Assembly (NCBI GenBank): GCA_036939975.1
Contig: JALLPB010000990.1
Location: forward strand, 1-24,424
Direction of reading: 5' to 3'
Origin: Cyclostephanos tholiformis
Lineage: Eukaryota > Bacillariophyta > Thalassiosirophyceae > Thalassiosirales > Thalassiosiraceae
Length of the DNA: 24,424 bases
Shown here one piece after another: positions 1 through 9,081 of this stretch. The notes below the pieces were generated by a model. It searched no databases. It had not been told where the DNA came from and saw only the letters and a list, made by a program, of their open reading frames with translations. The position numbers were made by a program, and so were the translations under genes. The first letter of the stretch is position 1. Each line of letters opens with the position of its first letter.

Positions 1-2
1 AG

Positions 3-1292
3 GTATCTGTTGCCACCAATGCCAAAAAATTCAAAACAAAAAACTCAAAGCACTTTCAAATTATTACCAAGGAGGCTGAATTCATTTCGCCATCCGCAAC
101 AAATGATACTAATGATCATGAAGACAATATTGTAGTTTCAACAATGCATGCTAATCAACCCAATCCCTTGCCAAGTGGAGATAATGCCAGTATTATACAG
201 TTGTTCAGAAGAACAACAGAGATATCTAAACAATGTGCCCAAGTTATGAACTTTCCACCAATAGATCGTGACTCTCCAATAAGGTAAGTTTCAGAAATGC
301 TCATGAGATTAATAAATCAATATATCCACTCACTCTTATTTATGGCACTAACCATGTTTTACTGATATATAAGGTACGTTTCAGGATTTTTACGAGTTTG
401 GAAAAAATCCCATCTTTTTGATACTAAAAACACTGTCAACAATTAGTGAATATGATGTCACAAAGAATATATTTGCAAATTCTTATCCCTGGTTATTTTT
501 CCAGGAGGAATTGGGAACATGTATGATATGACACAAGGGAAAGTATCAATTAAAGTTAGGGGGAATCACATTCTGCAATACTATGATGGTTGGTTCCTAC
601 AAGATTCCCTATTTGGACTTTTCTTATACAATAAAATACAGAGACATTTGAGCAATAGTGAGAGCAACTTCTTCCTATCATCAGATCAATTTATTGGATG
701 GAACCCACCAACTATTGAGGATTTACAAAAGCAGGTAATGCAAAAGAATTGTTGATACATCAGTATGTTGAGATACTTTGCTCGAGATATAAAAGGGAGT
801 GACAACTATTGGCATTCCCGTACCAACAACCTGGAACAATGGATCAATCATCACGTGGGTAGAGGTCACGGTCTTCCTACATTCTTTATAACATTATCAT
901 ATGCAGAAAACTGGTGGCCTGACTTGAGAAGATTGCTGTTCCAATTGGAAAGGATTGCCAGGAATAGCCATGTGGCAGAGGCAATCAGGAAGGGAGGATG
1001 GAAAGAAATGGCCAATTCTGCAAGAAAGTATCCCCTCTTTGTAAATGAATTCTTTATGAAGCGAACTCATTCATTCATGAACACTGTAATGAAAAATGCA
1101 CTTCAAATTGATCATTACTGGGGGCGTGTGGAATTCGCTCCAGGTAGAGGAGCAATACATTTACATATTGTGGCCATCGCAAAGGACAGAGCCTACCTAC
1201 AAGACTTTTATAGAGCTACAATACTGGAAGACAAGGCCAAAGTACTCAACAGTTATGCAATAAAACACCTTGACATGACAGCTGATGTGTGA
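3..1292 (+). pseudogene. Helitron Rep/helicase N-terminal region, decayed and truncated
   Basis: The translated frame matches the Helitron-like N-terminal domain of rolling-circle transposons. It has an SPI-xEY segment, a YPWLF/PGGIG block, a GLPTFFITLS block and a GRVEF...RGAIHLHI block. The HLH at 1158-1166 is the HUH metal-binding motif of Rep nucleases. Exon 1 (3-283) ends at a GTAAGT donor. Joining it to 447 (intron 284-446, 163 nt, ending TTAG) restores the family pattern at the correct phase. The gene is broken in three ways. The YPWLF and PGGIG blocks lie in different frames across a T run at 496-500. An in-frame TGA occurs at 753-755. The frame ends at 1290-1292 inside the terminal repeat of the next element. 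The catalytic tyrosines and the whole helicase domain are absent, and the 5' end lies outside the window. Family assignment is firm; exon detail is inferred. Confidence 0.8.
284..446 (+). other. probable intron in the Helitron remnant
   Basis: The stretch begins GTAAGT and ends TTAG. Splicing joins a two-base remainder (AG) to T, giving a serine codon that fuses the upstream frame to the ...EYDVTKN... frame leading into YPWLF. An alternative acceptor at 383-384 (TTTCAG) has a better pyrimidine tract but puts a TGA soon afterwards, so it is less likely. No transcript evidence is available. Confidence 0.5.
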
Positions 1293-1816
1293 CGCAGATT
1301 ATATTTAATTCTGGATTATATATAATCTGCGTCGATGAATACTTATAAAATGGATTATATATAATCTGCGTCCGGGCGCAGATTTTATATAATCCATTTT
1401 TATATATAATCCAGAATTATATATAAACTCAGGACTGCGATTTCATTATAAAAAATCAGGTCTGGATTATATATAATCCAGATCGAATTATATATAATCT
1501 GGTCCGGATTATATATAATCTGGACTGTATTATATATAATCCGGACCTGATTATATATAATACAATCTTAATGGATTATATATATTCCCGTGCACATTAA
1601 ATATATTCCGTTTCAGATTTTATATAATATTATATATAATCAGGACAAGATTATATATAATTCTGTCCTGATTATATATAATCTTTGCCCAATTATTTAT
1701 AAAAAGGGGGCCGACGGGCCCACTTGCTATCCGGATTATATATAATCCGGTATTCCGGATTATATATAATCAGGCATGGATTATATATAATCCAAATTAT
1801 AAATATTCTGCGTAAC
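1289..1816. mobile_element. AT-rich palindrome-array element (MITE-like)
   Basis: This 528-bp block is bounded by imperfect inverted ends reading GTGACGCAG on the left and CTGCGTAAC on the right, with weaker similarity extending to about 25 bp. Inside are thirteen perfect copies of the self-complementary 12-mer ATTATATATAAT (first at 1315-1326, last at 1780-1791) plus several degenerate copies. Most neighbouring cores are separated by 9-bp linkers, giving a 21-bp period. Many linkers are complementary to one another, so longer palindromes form: 1629-1682 is near-perfect over 54 bp, and 1291-1304 pairs with 1321-1334. There is no coding potential. I could not find a convincing target-site duplication. 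It interrupts the Helitron remnant and is therefore younger. It could be a non-autonomous transposon, a foldback element or a short satellite. Confidence 0.75.
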
Positions 1817-1825
1817 AGATCACAG

Positions 1826-1958
1826 TTGTCCTATTCTCTTAGACGAGGAATCCTTAGTTGGGTTCTTGGTTAAATTGGGATTACTCCTACTTTTAGTGAT
1901 ATTTAAATAAATAAAACTTATTGCATTCAGCAGAGGTTTTGTATTTCATTTGATCATA
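1826..1958. repeat. direct repeat, copy 1 (possible 3' LTR of a minus-strand gag element)
   Basis: This stretch is similar, by eye at roughly 70-75%, to 3394-3523 in the same orientation. Shared blocks include TGTCCT-TTCTCTT, TTGGTTAAATTG-GATTAC and TTTTGTAT-TCATTTGA. The two copies flank the antisense gag pseudogene, which suggests old long terminal repeats. No clear TG...CA ends, primer-binding site or target duplication could be fixed. Confidence 0.45.
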
Positions 1959-2265
1959 CTTGTCCTTAAGAACTTCCACCAATGGCATTACTTTGAGAAA
2001 ATCTTTTTTTTGTTGGATACATCATCCTGGTCAAAATTCTGTTTGATCTTTACCATATTGCCATAACATGACATTCACCATTCTTGATAGAGACCTTTTT
2101 CTTTGATTCCTTTTCTTCTTTGGCCATCCATTCGGCTTTCTTTCCAAAATTGTTCTCATTTGATGGGATCTATTGGTTTGCCAGAGAGATTCTTTGAAAT
2201 TGGCTTGTTTGGGCACTCGGTCCACGCATGATTGTGATCCTTGAGCAAACACATATTCACGTTAC

Positions 2266-2282
2266 TTCTCTCTCTCTCTCTC
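2266..2282. repeat. (TC)n microsatellite
   Basis: About eight TC units lie within the gag remnant. On the minus strand they encode an Arg-Glu dipeptide run just before the zinc-knuckle-like motif. Confidence 0.85.
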
Positions 2283-2368
2283 GGGGTTCTCCTTCTCTTT
2301 CTCCTCTTCTTTGCTGTCATTAGCCATTCAATCCCACAAAGGAACTGCTTGACTTCCTTTCTTTACTA

Positions 2369-2555
2369 CAGTGCCCAGTACAGTTGTCCCGAGGCAAAAA
2401 TCTAGATTTTTTCTAATCTACTATTCCTACAGTAGACCCCTACAAGAAGTTACGAGGAAGAAGAGGTGGCCTAACTTCTCATATAGGCCTACAATATGAA
2501 TAGTAGAAAAGCAAAAATATAGATTTTTGCCTCGGGACAATTGTACTGGGCACTG
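2369..2555. mobile_element. Tc1/mariner-type MITE, 187 bp
   Basis: The ends are inverted repeats starting CAGTGCCCAGTACA, extending over about 40 bp with a few mismatches (through TTGTCCCGAGGCAAAAATCT). Both sides are flanked by TA (2367-2368 and 2556-2557), the target duplication expected of Tc1/mariner transposases. The CAGTG start is also usual for that superfamily. The interior has no coding frame. It inserted into the gag pseudogene and so post-dates it. The flanks read TACTA and TAGTA, so the outer few bases are also palindromic by chance or target preference. Confidence 0.85.
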
Positions 2556-3303
2556 TAGTATGTGGTTGCTTAGTCTCCTTTCTTGAGAATGAAATTCCTC
2601 GTGAGGTCTAGCTCAAGGTTTACTGTGATGATAATTACCCCATTTTTAGTCATTGCCTTTACTTCTTTTGTAAGAAACACTAGCCCTGCATCTATGACTG
2701 CCATTCTGTCACACCATTCTGTGGTTGTGAGATGGGTTGGTTGTGAAGTGTTCAACAGGTGCTCGATTTGGTCTTTGTGGCCATCTTTGCCCATGATATC
2801 TTTAACCAGTTCAATATTCATTCTTGAAGCTGTGTAATATCTTTTTTTGAACAGATTTAATGAGTCCCTCCCACTTCTTGCTAGGTTTTCTTTTAAACAC
2901 ACTGATGTTTTGGTAATAATGCTTTTCTTTTCTGGATTCTTTCCATTTAAACCGTAGCAATAGTATCTCGATTGTATGAATCAAGACTTCATTTCTGTTT
3001 GTAAAAATTTGGGCACTCTTCTTTGTAATTGTTCCTGTCTGCATCAGTGCACTTGATGACAATCTGAGGAAAATTTGTGGAATTCTTGTTTCCATACTTA
3101 ATAGGGACTGTTTTTTGGTTTGGTCATGTTTCTTTACTTAGCTTGGCCAGATTACTGGTCCATTCTTATTTTCTTGGATTTCTGAACAAATCATGATCTG
3201 ATTTTCCATCAGTTCTACAAGGTGTCTTTGAGCTGTTTGAGCTCCCTTGAAGACCTGTTGGGTTCTGTCATCTTTGTCCTTCCAGGAAGAAACCATAGAT
3301 ATT

Positions 3304-3393
3304 TTGATAAAAATGTTGTATTCTCTTGGACAAATAATAATCTATAGCTATAGTTAGATTAGTCATTGGTTAACTTAAATAATTTTAATCAAA
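3304..3393. repeat. tandem partial copy next to the LTR-like repeat
   Basis: A stretch containing TATTCTCTTGGACAAATAAT and TAGATTAGTCATTGG is repeated, diverged, immediately downstream (from 3386 onward, with TTCTCTTGGATAAAGAATAA and TAGATTAGTTTTTGG). The upstream LTR-like copy therefore has an internal duplication with a period of about 80 bp. Confidence 0.5.
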
Positions 3394-3523
3394 ATGTCCT
3401 GTTCTCTTGGATAAAGAATAATCTATAGTTAGATTAGTTTTTGGTTAAATTGTGATTACTTGTATTTTTCTAGCAATGTTTAAATAATTAAACTTGTAAG
3501 TTTTGTATGTCATTTGAGCATTC
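3394..3523. repeat. direct repeat, copy 2 (possible 5' LTR of a minus-strand gag element)
   Basis: This is the partner of 1826-1958. It lies upstream of the gag pseudogene when that gene is read on the minus strand. The similarity is diverged but collinear over about 130 bp. Confidence 0.45.
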
Positions 3524-5537
3524 AATACAAACAATATGGACAGGATCAGAAAACACTGTCAATTCAACAAATCTTCAATCATGCAATTCAAGAGTTGATT
3601 TGGATTTCTGGAATACTGATGGGTGAGGTTCAAGTCCACCACTGGTCCTCCCATCATTGCTGATCAATATTGTGAGGAGCAACCCATCCAACTGGTTGTC
3701 ATCCTAGCTAGAGCACATACCTTCTATTCAAAAGTACTGTACTTTAAGTACTAAATCATCTATCATACTTGCAAAGTGTATACTAGTGTGAAAAATAGGG
3801 GTATTTCCTTTCCCTCAAAACAAAGGCCAAGCCTAACTGCACCCCCCCATTTTTATTACCTGTGACACAGCCCCTGTGCATGGCAACATGTCACCCATGC
3901 TCAGGGGGAGCATTAGTGCATGGAGTCTTGTATTTAACTGGGGGCAAAGTATCAGTTTGGGTGAGGTGGTCTATGCCTCAATATGGGTAAAGTAAAAAGT
4001 ACTCTACCTCTACCTCTACCATGTGAGCACAATCAAAACACAACCACAATTCACATTAACCAACTCAGCCACACCGCCACCATAGCCTACCCTCCACCCC
4101 CAAATCTTATTGGTGCTGCTCCATATGGGACCATGCAAGGCACGCATTGTCGGGTGGCTGCAGTCTTGCTGGGGCTGGTTCTCTTGTTTAGGGCATTGAA
4201 ATGCAACCCATTAAAAAGAAAAGAGAACGGCAAGGTCTTGTCTTAGGTGGCCTCTGTTTGGTCAGAAAATACAACAACCAACTAAAAGATGGTAATGTGC
4301 TTGGTGGGGGGGATATTGGAGAGAGAGCGCAAACTGGGCGGAACATGTGGGGGGGAATTTTGGCATTATTTGGGGTGGCAAATCAGGTGATAAAAAATAA
4401 ATAAACACATCGTGGCCTTTGGCAGCAACCTAGTATAAATTTAAGCATAACAAAGGCACAATGGTGGAGGGATGGGGAAGGATGCTTGACTGAAGGGGGT
4501 GGATTCTGGGGGGGTGCCATTCAATTGATTTTGGGGCAGTTATATTCAAGCATCATAGAAAACTAAAATTAAATTGATGAATTTAATAATTATCTTATCC
4601 TCCATCTATAAAATTCAACAAGATCATTCAATGGCGCCCTCACCCAACACATTGTGAAGACGGTACTGCATGGGTATTGTGTAAATTGCAATAGCCGTGG
4701 TGTGGGACCCAGCAAATGGCTCAACCATGGAGGTCTTCTTTTTGAAATGGGTAATCCCGGAGACCATGCAAATGTACTCATTTGCACATAGAAAAGTAAC
4801 AAGAGATAGGTAGTTGTGCTTTGTTCTAACATACATAAAGATTATTACTACTCTAATTTTTAATACTCATGTTGTAAAGAACTGTCTCCTTGAAAATCAA
4901 AATATGTACCAACAGCAATTTTTCATTGTAGGAACTGTTGACATCGGTAGCTTAACTCTTATGAGGGCTCAAGATGGACAAATTCCATGGCAGTCCAGCT
5001 TCAGGAAAGGAGAAATGATTGGTGACATTGAAAGTGTGGAGAAGGAAGAGGAAGACAATATGGGTCCAAAGATGAATGTCTTGAAATAATCTCTTGACGT
5101 CCATGTGAAGTTGTGAGGCAAGTACCAACCATTCAATGATCAAATGAAGTACTTCAGGTGGTGTTGTGTGGGCGTGGCCCAAAAAAATCATGTGCAGCAA
5201 TGGTCCAGCATCAAAAAATGATGTTTTTTAGGGTATTTGGCCAAAGTAATATTCCTAGACATAGACCCTACATGGCTTTTATTCCCACCTCTTTTACCAC
5301 CGCAACAATTCACAACCCGATAATGGTCAAGACAATGGCCATGGGAGAAACAGTAATGTTTGGATCAACAAAACATCATATGGGGCCATACTGTTGGAAA
5401 GTAATGTGCATATTTCATTGTAATTAGAATGTTACATAATCATAATATTATATTTTAATTATTAACAAAAAAGTACGAACAAACTAATTCATTTTTATCC
5501 CCTTTTCTCATCAGTTCAAGCAGTTTTTCAAACCACT
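3524..5537. other. AT-rich stretch without a recognisable gene
   Basis: Only short frames with no family resemblance are visible. Examples are 3983-4246 (+), a proline/histidine-rich frame with a hydrophobic end, and 4836-4624 (-). A short CTACCT microsatellite lies near 4003-4020. Frames around 4926-5090 (+) end in an acidic tract (EKEEEDN), but stops follow on all sides. This is probably old transposon debris. Confidence 0.4.
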
Positions 5538-5750
5538 TCACTTCTGCCTCTTATGTGTAGCATTTGCCTCCTTCCAATCCTTCAATATCCCTCCATTTAA
5601 CTCCTTAAATTTGCATCTAATCAAACCAAACATCGAATCATTATGGAGTGCAGTGTGACAACACCCCCCCCCCCTCACCTTCCCAGGACAAATGAACTTG
5701 AAGCCGCGGCCCCCCCACACACTGCGCATTTGCTCGCATATGTCTTCCAA
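5538..5750 (-). other. short open frame, weakly Myb/SANT-like
   Basis: The 70-codon frame contains LIRCKFKELNGG, which loosely resembles the helix of Myb/SANT-like accessory proteins carried by Harbinger transposons. The resemblance is weak. The frame also crosses a run of 12 Cs near 5663-5674, where sequence errors are likely. I do not assign a function. Confidence 0.15.
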
Positions 5751-6733
5751 TGAATAGAATCCAAGTGCTTTGCATAAATGTCCACCTGACTACATAGACA
5801 CTAAGGTGAGTAGCAAGTTGATGTCTTTCCTATCTTTAAGTTTTCCAAACTTACTCCCCCCTATCCCCCCTCAACATGTGATAGCCTGCCACCCTGTGCT
5901 CTCTTTCTCTTCCCACTCTTCATCTCCACCCTAAAATTTTTGTAACTCTTGTACACCTGGTTCTGTGGATTGAATGTTAGCATGAGACACGACAGCTCAA
6001 GTCAAGAATCTCAGAAGCTGAATTGTTCTTTTTCATCAACAAACCACTCTGAGTCCAGCCCCCCCTTGCATTCAATGTCCATGTCCTATGCTGCAATGAC
6101 TGCTTTCAACAGAGTGCAAAGGTATGGTGCATGCCAGTACTCCCACATTGTGTAGCAAATCTTGGCATTCTTGATTATGTGGTCAACATTTTCAACACCA
6201 TAATAAGGGCCAAGGTAAGTGGCTCAGGCAACATATTGCTTGATGCCCCAATGCCTTTTGTTCTGGCCTCTCCACAAATTCATTCATCCCCTGCCGCATC
6301 CAGCTCCACCCACAATCAGAAATAATTCATGCTGTGGCAGCAAGTATGAAAGACAAGATTGTACGTTGATGCCAGGTTGTGCCCTGGCATTCCATGGGCA
6401 GGCAATGCATAGTTGTTGCTTAGCTTAAACACACCTTAATCTTCCTTCATTGCAACATTCGAATGTTGTCTTCAATTGTAGGGTCAGAGTTGGCACTGTC
6501 CACCATCCAGCACCTGTGAAGGCTACTGGTGCTGCCATCTCTTGCCCCATGAGAATTGACACTGCACCCAGTGCACCATCTCCTGCTTGGTCACAAGCTT
6601 GTAATCATGCCCAAATCATCCACCCCAATACTTCTCAGAGATGACGTACTCATTTTATTTCCTTCAATTGCCATCAATCCCTGATCACTTGGGGTTTTAA
6701 ACAGGAAGGAGAAGCTGAAGGAAGAAGAAAGGG
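5751..6733. other. no gene recognised
   Basis: Several short overlapping frames exist on the plus strand (5949-6155, 6219-6428, 6450-6644). None is longer than 70 codons or contains a motif I recognise. The stretch is likely decayed mobile DNA adjoining the gag fragment. Confidence 0.35.
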
Positions 6734-6966
6734 TGTCAAATGCCAAAAAGCAGCTTAAGCTAATGACAAAAAGTGTTGTTAGATTTAATGAGTAGATCAA
6801 GATGGGATTATAGCTCTAGCTATTGTGGGTCAATGAGTCTACATAATGTAGGAATCAGTACCAGTATTCCGAAGTAAGGAGGTAAGTGCTTCCCAGTAAT
6901 TGGGACACTCTGTTAGGTAGGAACTTGAGGTAGAGGGTATGTTCGTATGTATCCATCTGGGAGGGG
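6734..6966. repeat. 233-bp direct duplication, copy 1
   Basis: This copy is nearly identical by eye to 7336-7569, with scattered substitutions and small indels, at an offset of about 602 bp. It contains the C-terminal end of the gag-like frame at 6839-7300 and its downstream flank. Confidence 0.85.
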
Positions 6967-7300
6967 GAACTAATACACCTGGGGAACCATCAGTGGGGGT
7001 CATGTAACCCAGAGGGAATTCTGGTACAGGGGGCACAGTGATATTCCAGTGGAATGTATTGGTGTTGGTTAGGACATACATAGCTGGAGATAGGACAGCT
7101 CCGGTCCAACCATTTACATCCAATTGGGGGCATTGAATTTTCTTGAGGGCATGGGCAAAGTGGGTGTGTAGGTCATGCAAGTTAAAGAAGTTAGGACGTG
7201 GGTCTAAGCTGATAGTTTTGTAACTAATGGTAGTGTTCATAGCAATGGTCAAGATCTTGAAGAGACTGGAAAGGAAGGAAAAGCCACTCAGAAGGGGCAT
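6839..7300 (-). pseudogene. retrotransposon gag-like fragment
   Basis: This minus-strand frame has an ATG at 7300 and a TAG at 6841-6839, giving 153 codons; the frame is open upstream to about 7348. It includes IQCPQLDVNGWTGAVLSP and MYVLTNTNTFHWN, a pattern I associate with the N-terminal part of diatom retrotransposon gag proteins. A serine- and tyrosine-containing tail follows. No zinc knuckle, protease or polymerase region follows in frame, so it is a fragment. The neighbouring duplication (7336-7569) repeats its 3' end. Assignment is by remembered family pattern and needs a profile search. Confidence 0.45.
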
Positions 7301-7335
7301 CTTCCTGACTTTAAGTAATAAAGTATCCTTACAAC

Positions 7336-7569
7336 TGTCAAATGCCAAAAAGCAGCTAAAGCTAATGACAAAATGATGTTGTTAGATTTAATGAGTAGAT
7401 CAAGATGGGATTCTAGTTCTAGCTATTGTGGGTCCAATGAGTCTATGTAATGTAGGAATCAGTACCGGTATTCCGAAGTAAGGAGGTAAGCTCTTCCTAG
7501 TAATTGGGACACTCTGTTTGGTAGGAACTTGAGGTAGAGGGTACGTACATATGTGTCTGTCTGGGAGGG
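7336..7569. repeat. 233-bp direct duplication, copy 2
   Basis: This is the second copy of 6734-6966. Here the gag-like reading frame is interrupted by stops, and the similarity ends abruptly after CTGGGAGGG, where unrelated sequence begins. Confidence 0.85.
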
Positions 7570-8858
7570 TTCCAACAAAGGGTCACACTTCATCCTCTCA
7601 GCCATTAGGCTGTGCTAGTGGAGACGGATGGCATTAAGAGATCCCTTGCAATTGGCTGGTTTGATGCAATCCCACATCACCATGCCCCTGCTGTAGGTCA
7701 TCTTGTTGAATTCATCTGTCTCCCATCCAGCTCCCGCTGTTGTAATGTGGCCAACATACTTCTTTGGCCCTTTTCCCTTCTTCATCAACTAATTCACTCA
7801 AGCAACCAGGATTACCGGCAGGCGTGCCCATGTCCAACTTGGGAAGGTAGCCAATTAATTAAATTGGTGGCCCTGGAGGAATCCACCAATCAGGAGCACC
7901 ACCAGAGATCTTTGTGTGGAAACCTCCCCCCAATGATCTAAATCAATGTCATCCACAAAAAGCCAAACATGCTCCTTGGCCCAGTGGTCAACGTACATCA
8001 TCGCTTCATAATGTAAATGTACCTTCCTTTCCACAACATTTTGCCACCATTGCCTAGTTCGGCTAGATCATCTGATGTCATCTGACGAATGGTAGCAGTG
8101 GTATCAGCTGCTGCCAGTGCATTGTTATCGTCAATTCTTCCAGCTTTGCTGATCGTGGTTGAAATTGACAAATTGACCCGTCTGAGGTGAAAAGATGATG
8201 GCCCAAACACCTGGGATGGAGGAGTGTGAGGGGGAGATTACGCCTGAAAAATCACAGCCATGGCAGAGTCTATTTGCTGCAGCACCCATGATGTGTCAAT
8301 CTCCCTCTGTGAACTGGGGTGTGCTCAATTGTGGAAGGCATCGTTTGAGCATATTTTGTAATGTTTGGGGCCGGTTTTGTGTTTTAGGTGTTACAGTACA
8401 TATCCTATGATAGATAGGGGGGTGCAAAAACCATCAAAAAATGAAGTTTTTATCCTCCATTTCAATTAGAAGTGAGTATTTGATTCTGACATGCAAGAAC
8501 AAGGCAAATCAATTAGTACCATCCATTCTGGTTCCAATTTGAATTTTGGCATTAAAATATTGTGTCAAAGTCAAAAAACATCATTTTTGATGGGCCAAAG
8601 CCAAATAATAAGAATATGAAGGGACACACCAATATGGCAATGTCCCATGACAAATTCCTCCCTCAATGTTGCAGCCAGTTAAGGCAAGTGCATAAGAATC
8701 ACAGCAGTGCTCCATTGAAATAGCCATTGTTATGGTTGTACTTTCGACTAGTTTGATGCTATTCTAAACACCTCAGTTTGTTTATATACAAACATGCCAG
8801 TGATCATGAGACTTGTGTCTTGCATTGAAGGCACATTAGCCGTCTTTCACTTTGTCCT
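7570..8858. other. no gene recognised
   Basis: Short frames occur on both strands (7612-7941 +, 8210-7998 -), but none has supporting motifs. The minus frame 8210-7998 is rich in Thr, Ala and Asp and looks coding-like in composition, yet it has no neighbours in frame. Its flanks may belong to the same retroelement debris as the gag fragment. Confidence 0.35.
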
Positions 8859-9081
8859 AATCAAGGCAGGAGTCTCTACACTCTGCAGTTTGCTTCCTGC
8901 CTGTTGATTTTTCTCCAATCTTGGTTCAAGTCTTTGTAGTATGCATCCTGCCACTCAATTTCTCCAATCAAGGCACAAGTCTCTGCAGCATGCTTGCTGC
9001 AGTATGATTCTTGCCTGTTGCGTCTTCTCTCATTAAGGCACGAGTCTGTGTCATATGCATCCTGCCTGTTACTTTTGATGT
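8859..9081. repeat. four-unit degenerate minisatellite
   Basis: Units begin at about 8859, 8917, 8966 and 9032 with AATCAAGGCA-type starts. They share AGTCT-TG, ATGCATCCTGCCTGTT and a TTTCTC end. Unit length varies from about 49 to 66 bp. The minus strand stays open across the array (9214-8876), giving a repeated RQ[DE]AY pattern, but there is no independent sign that it is translated. Confidence 0.65.

Larger units (their letters stand above)
2031..3095 (-). pseudogene. retrotransposon gag-like gene, frameshifted
   Basis: Read on the minus strand, 3095 to about 2850 encodes a lysine-rich stretch. It continues in another frame (to 2570) as a helical segment with EWCDRMAVIDAG and LTRNFILKKGD, resembling the capsid-like helices of gag proteins. 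The two frames join at an A run near 2850, consistent with a one-base insertion. A MITE (2369-2555) follows. Beyond it, an ATG at 2327 opens a charged linker and a zinc-knuckle-like motif CLLKDHNHAWTEC (2251-2213, spacing C-x4-H-x-H-x4-C), ending at a TGA (2156-2158). A further frame carries a GECHVMAIW tail near 2035. No protease, integrase or reverse transcriptase was seen nearby, so this is a gag-only remnant. Family assignment rests on motif recall and is moderate. Confidence 0.55.

Noticed and set aside
1289..1816. CRISPR-like array reading of the regularly spaced palindromes.
   Set aside because: Repeat units are 12 bp with 9-bp linkers that are themselves related and complementary, in eukaryotic DNA with no cas genes; spacers in a CRISPR array are longer and unrelated.
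3983..4404. Two short plus-strand frames with a Leu/Val-rich segment and a basic end.
   Set aside because: Overlapping small frames in low-complexity DNA, with no homology pattern, splice support or conserved context.
7870..7960. A minus-strand VWLFVDDIDLD stretch resembling the YVDD motif of reverse transcriptase.
   Set aside because: The flanking residues do not fit any reverse transcriptase block, the frame closes within about 30 codons, and no other polymerase motif is nearby.
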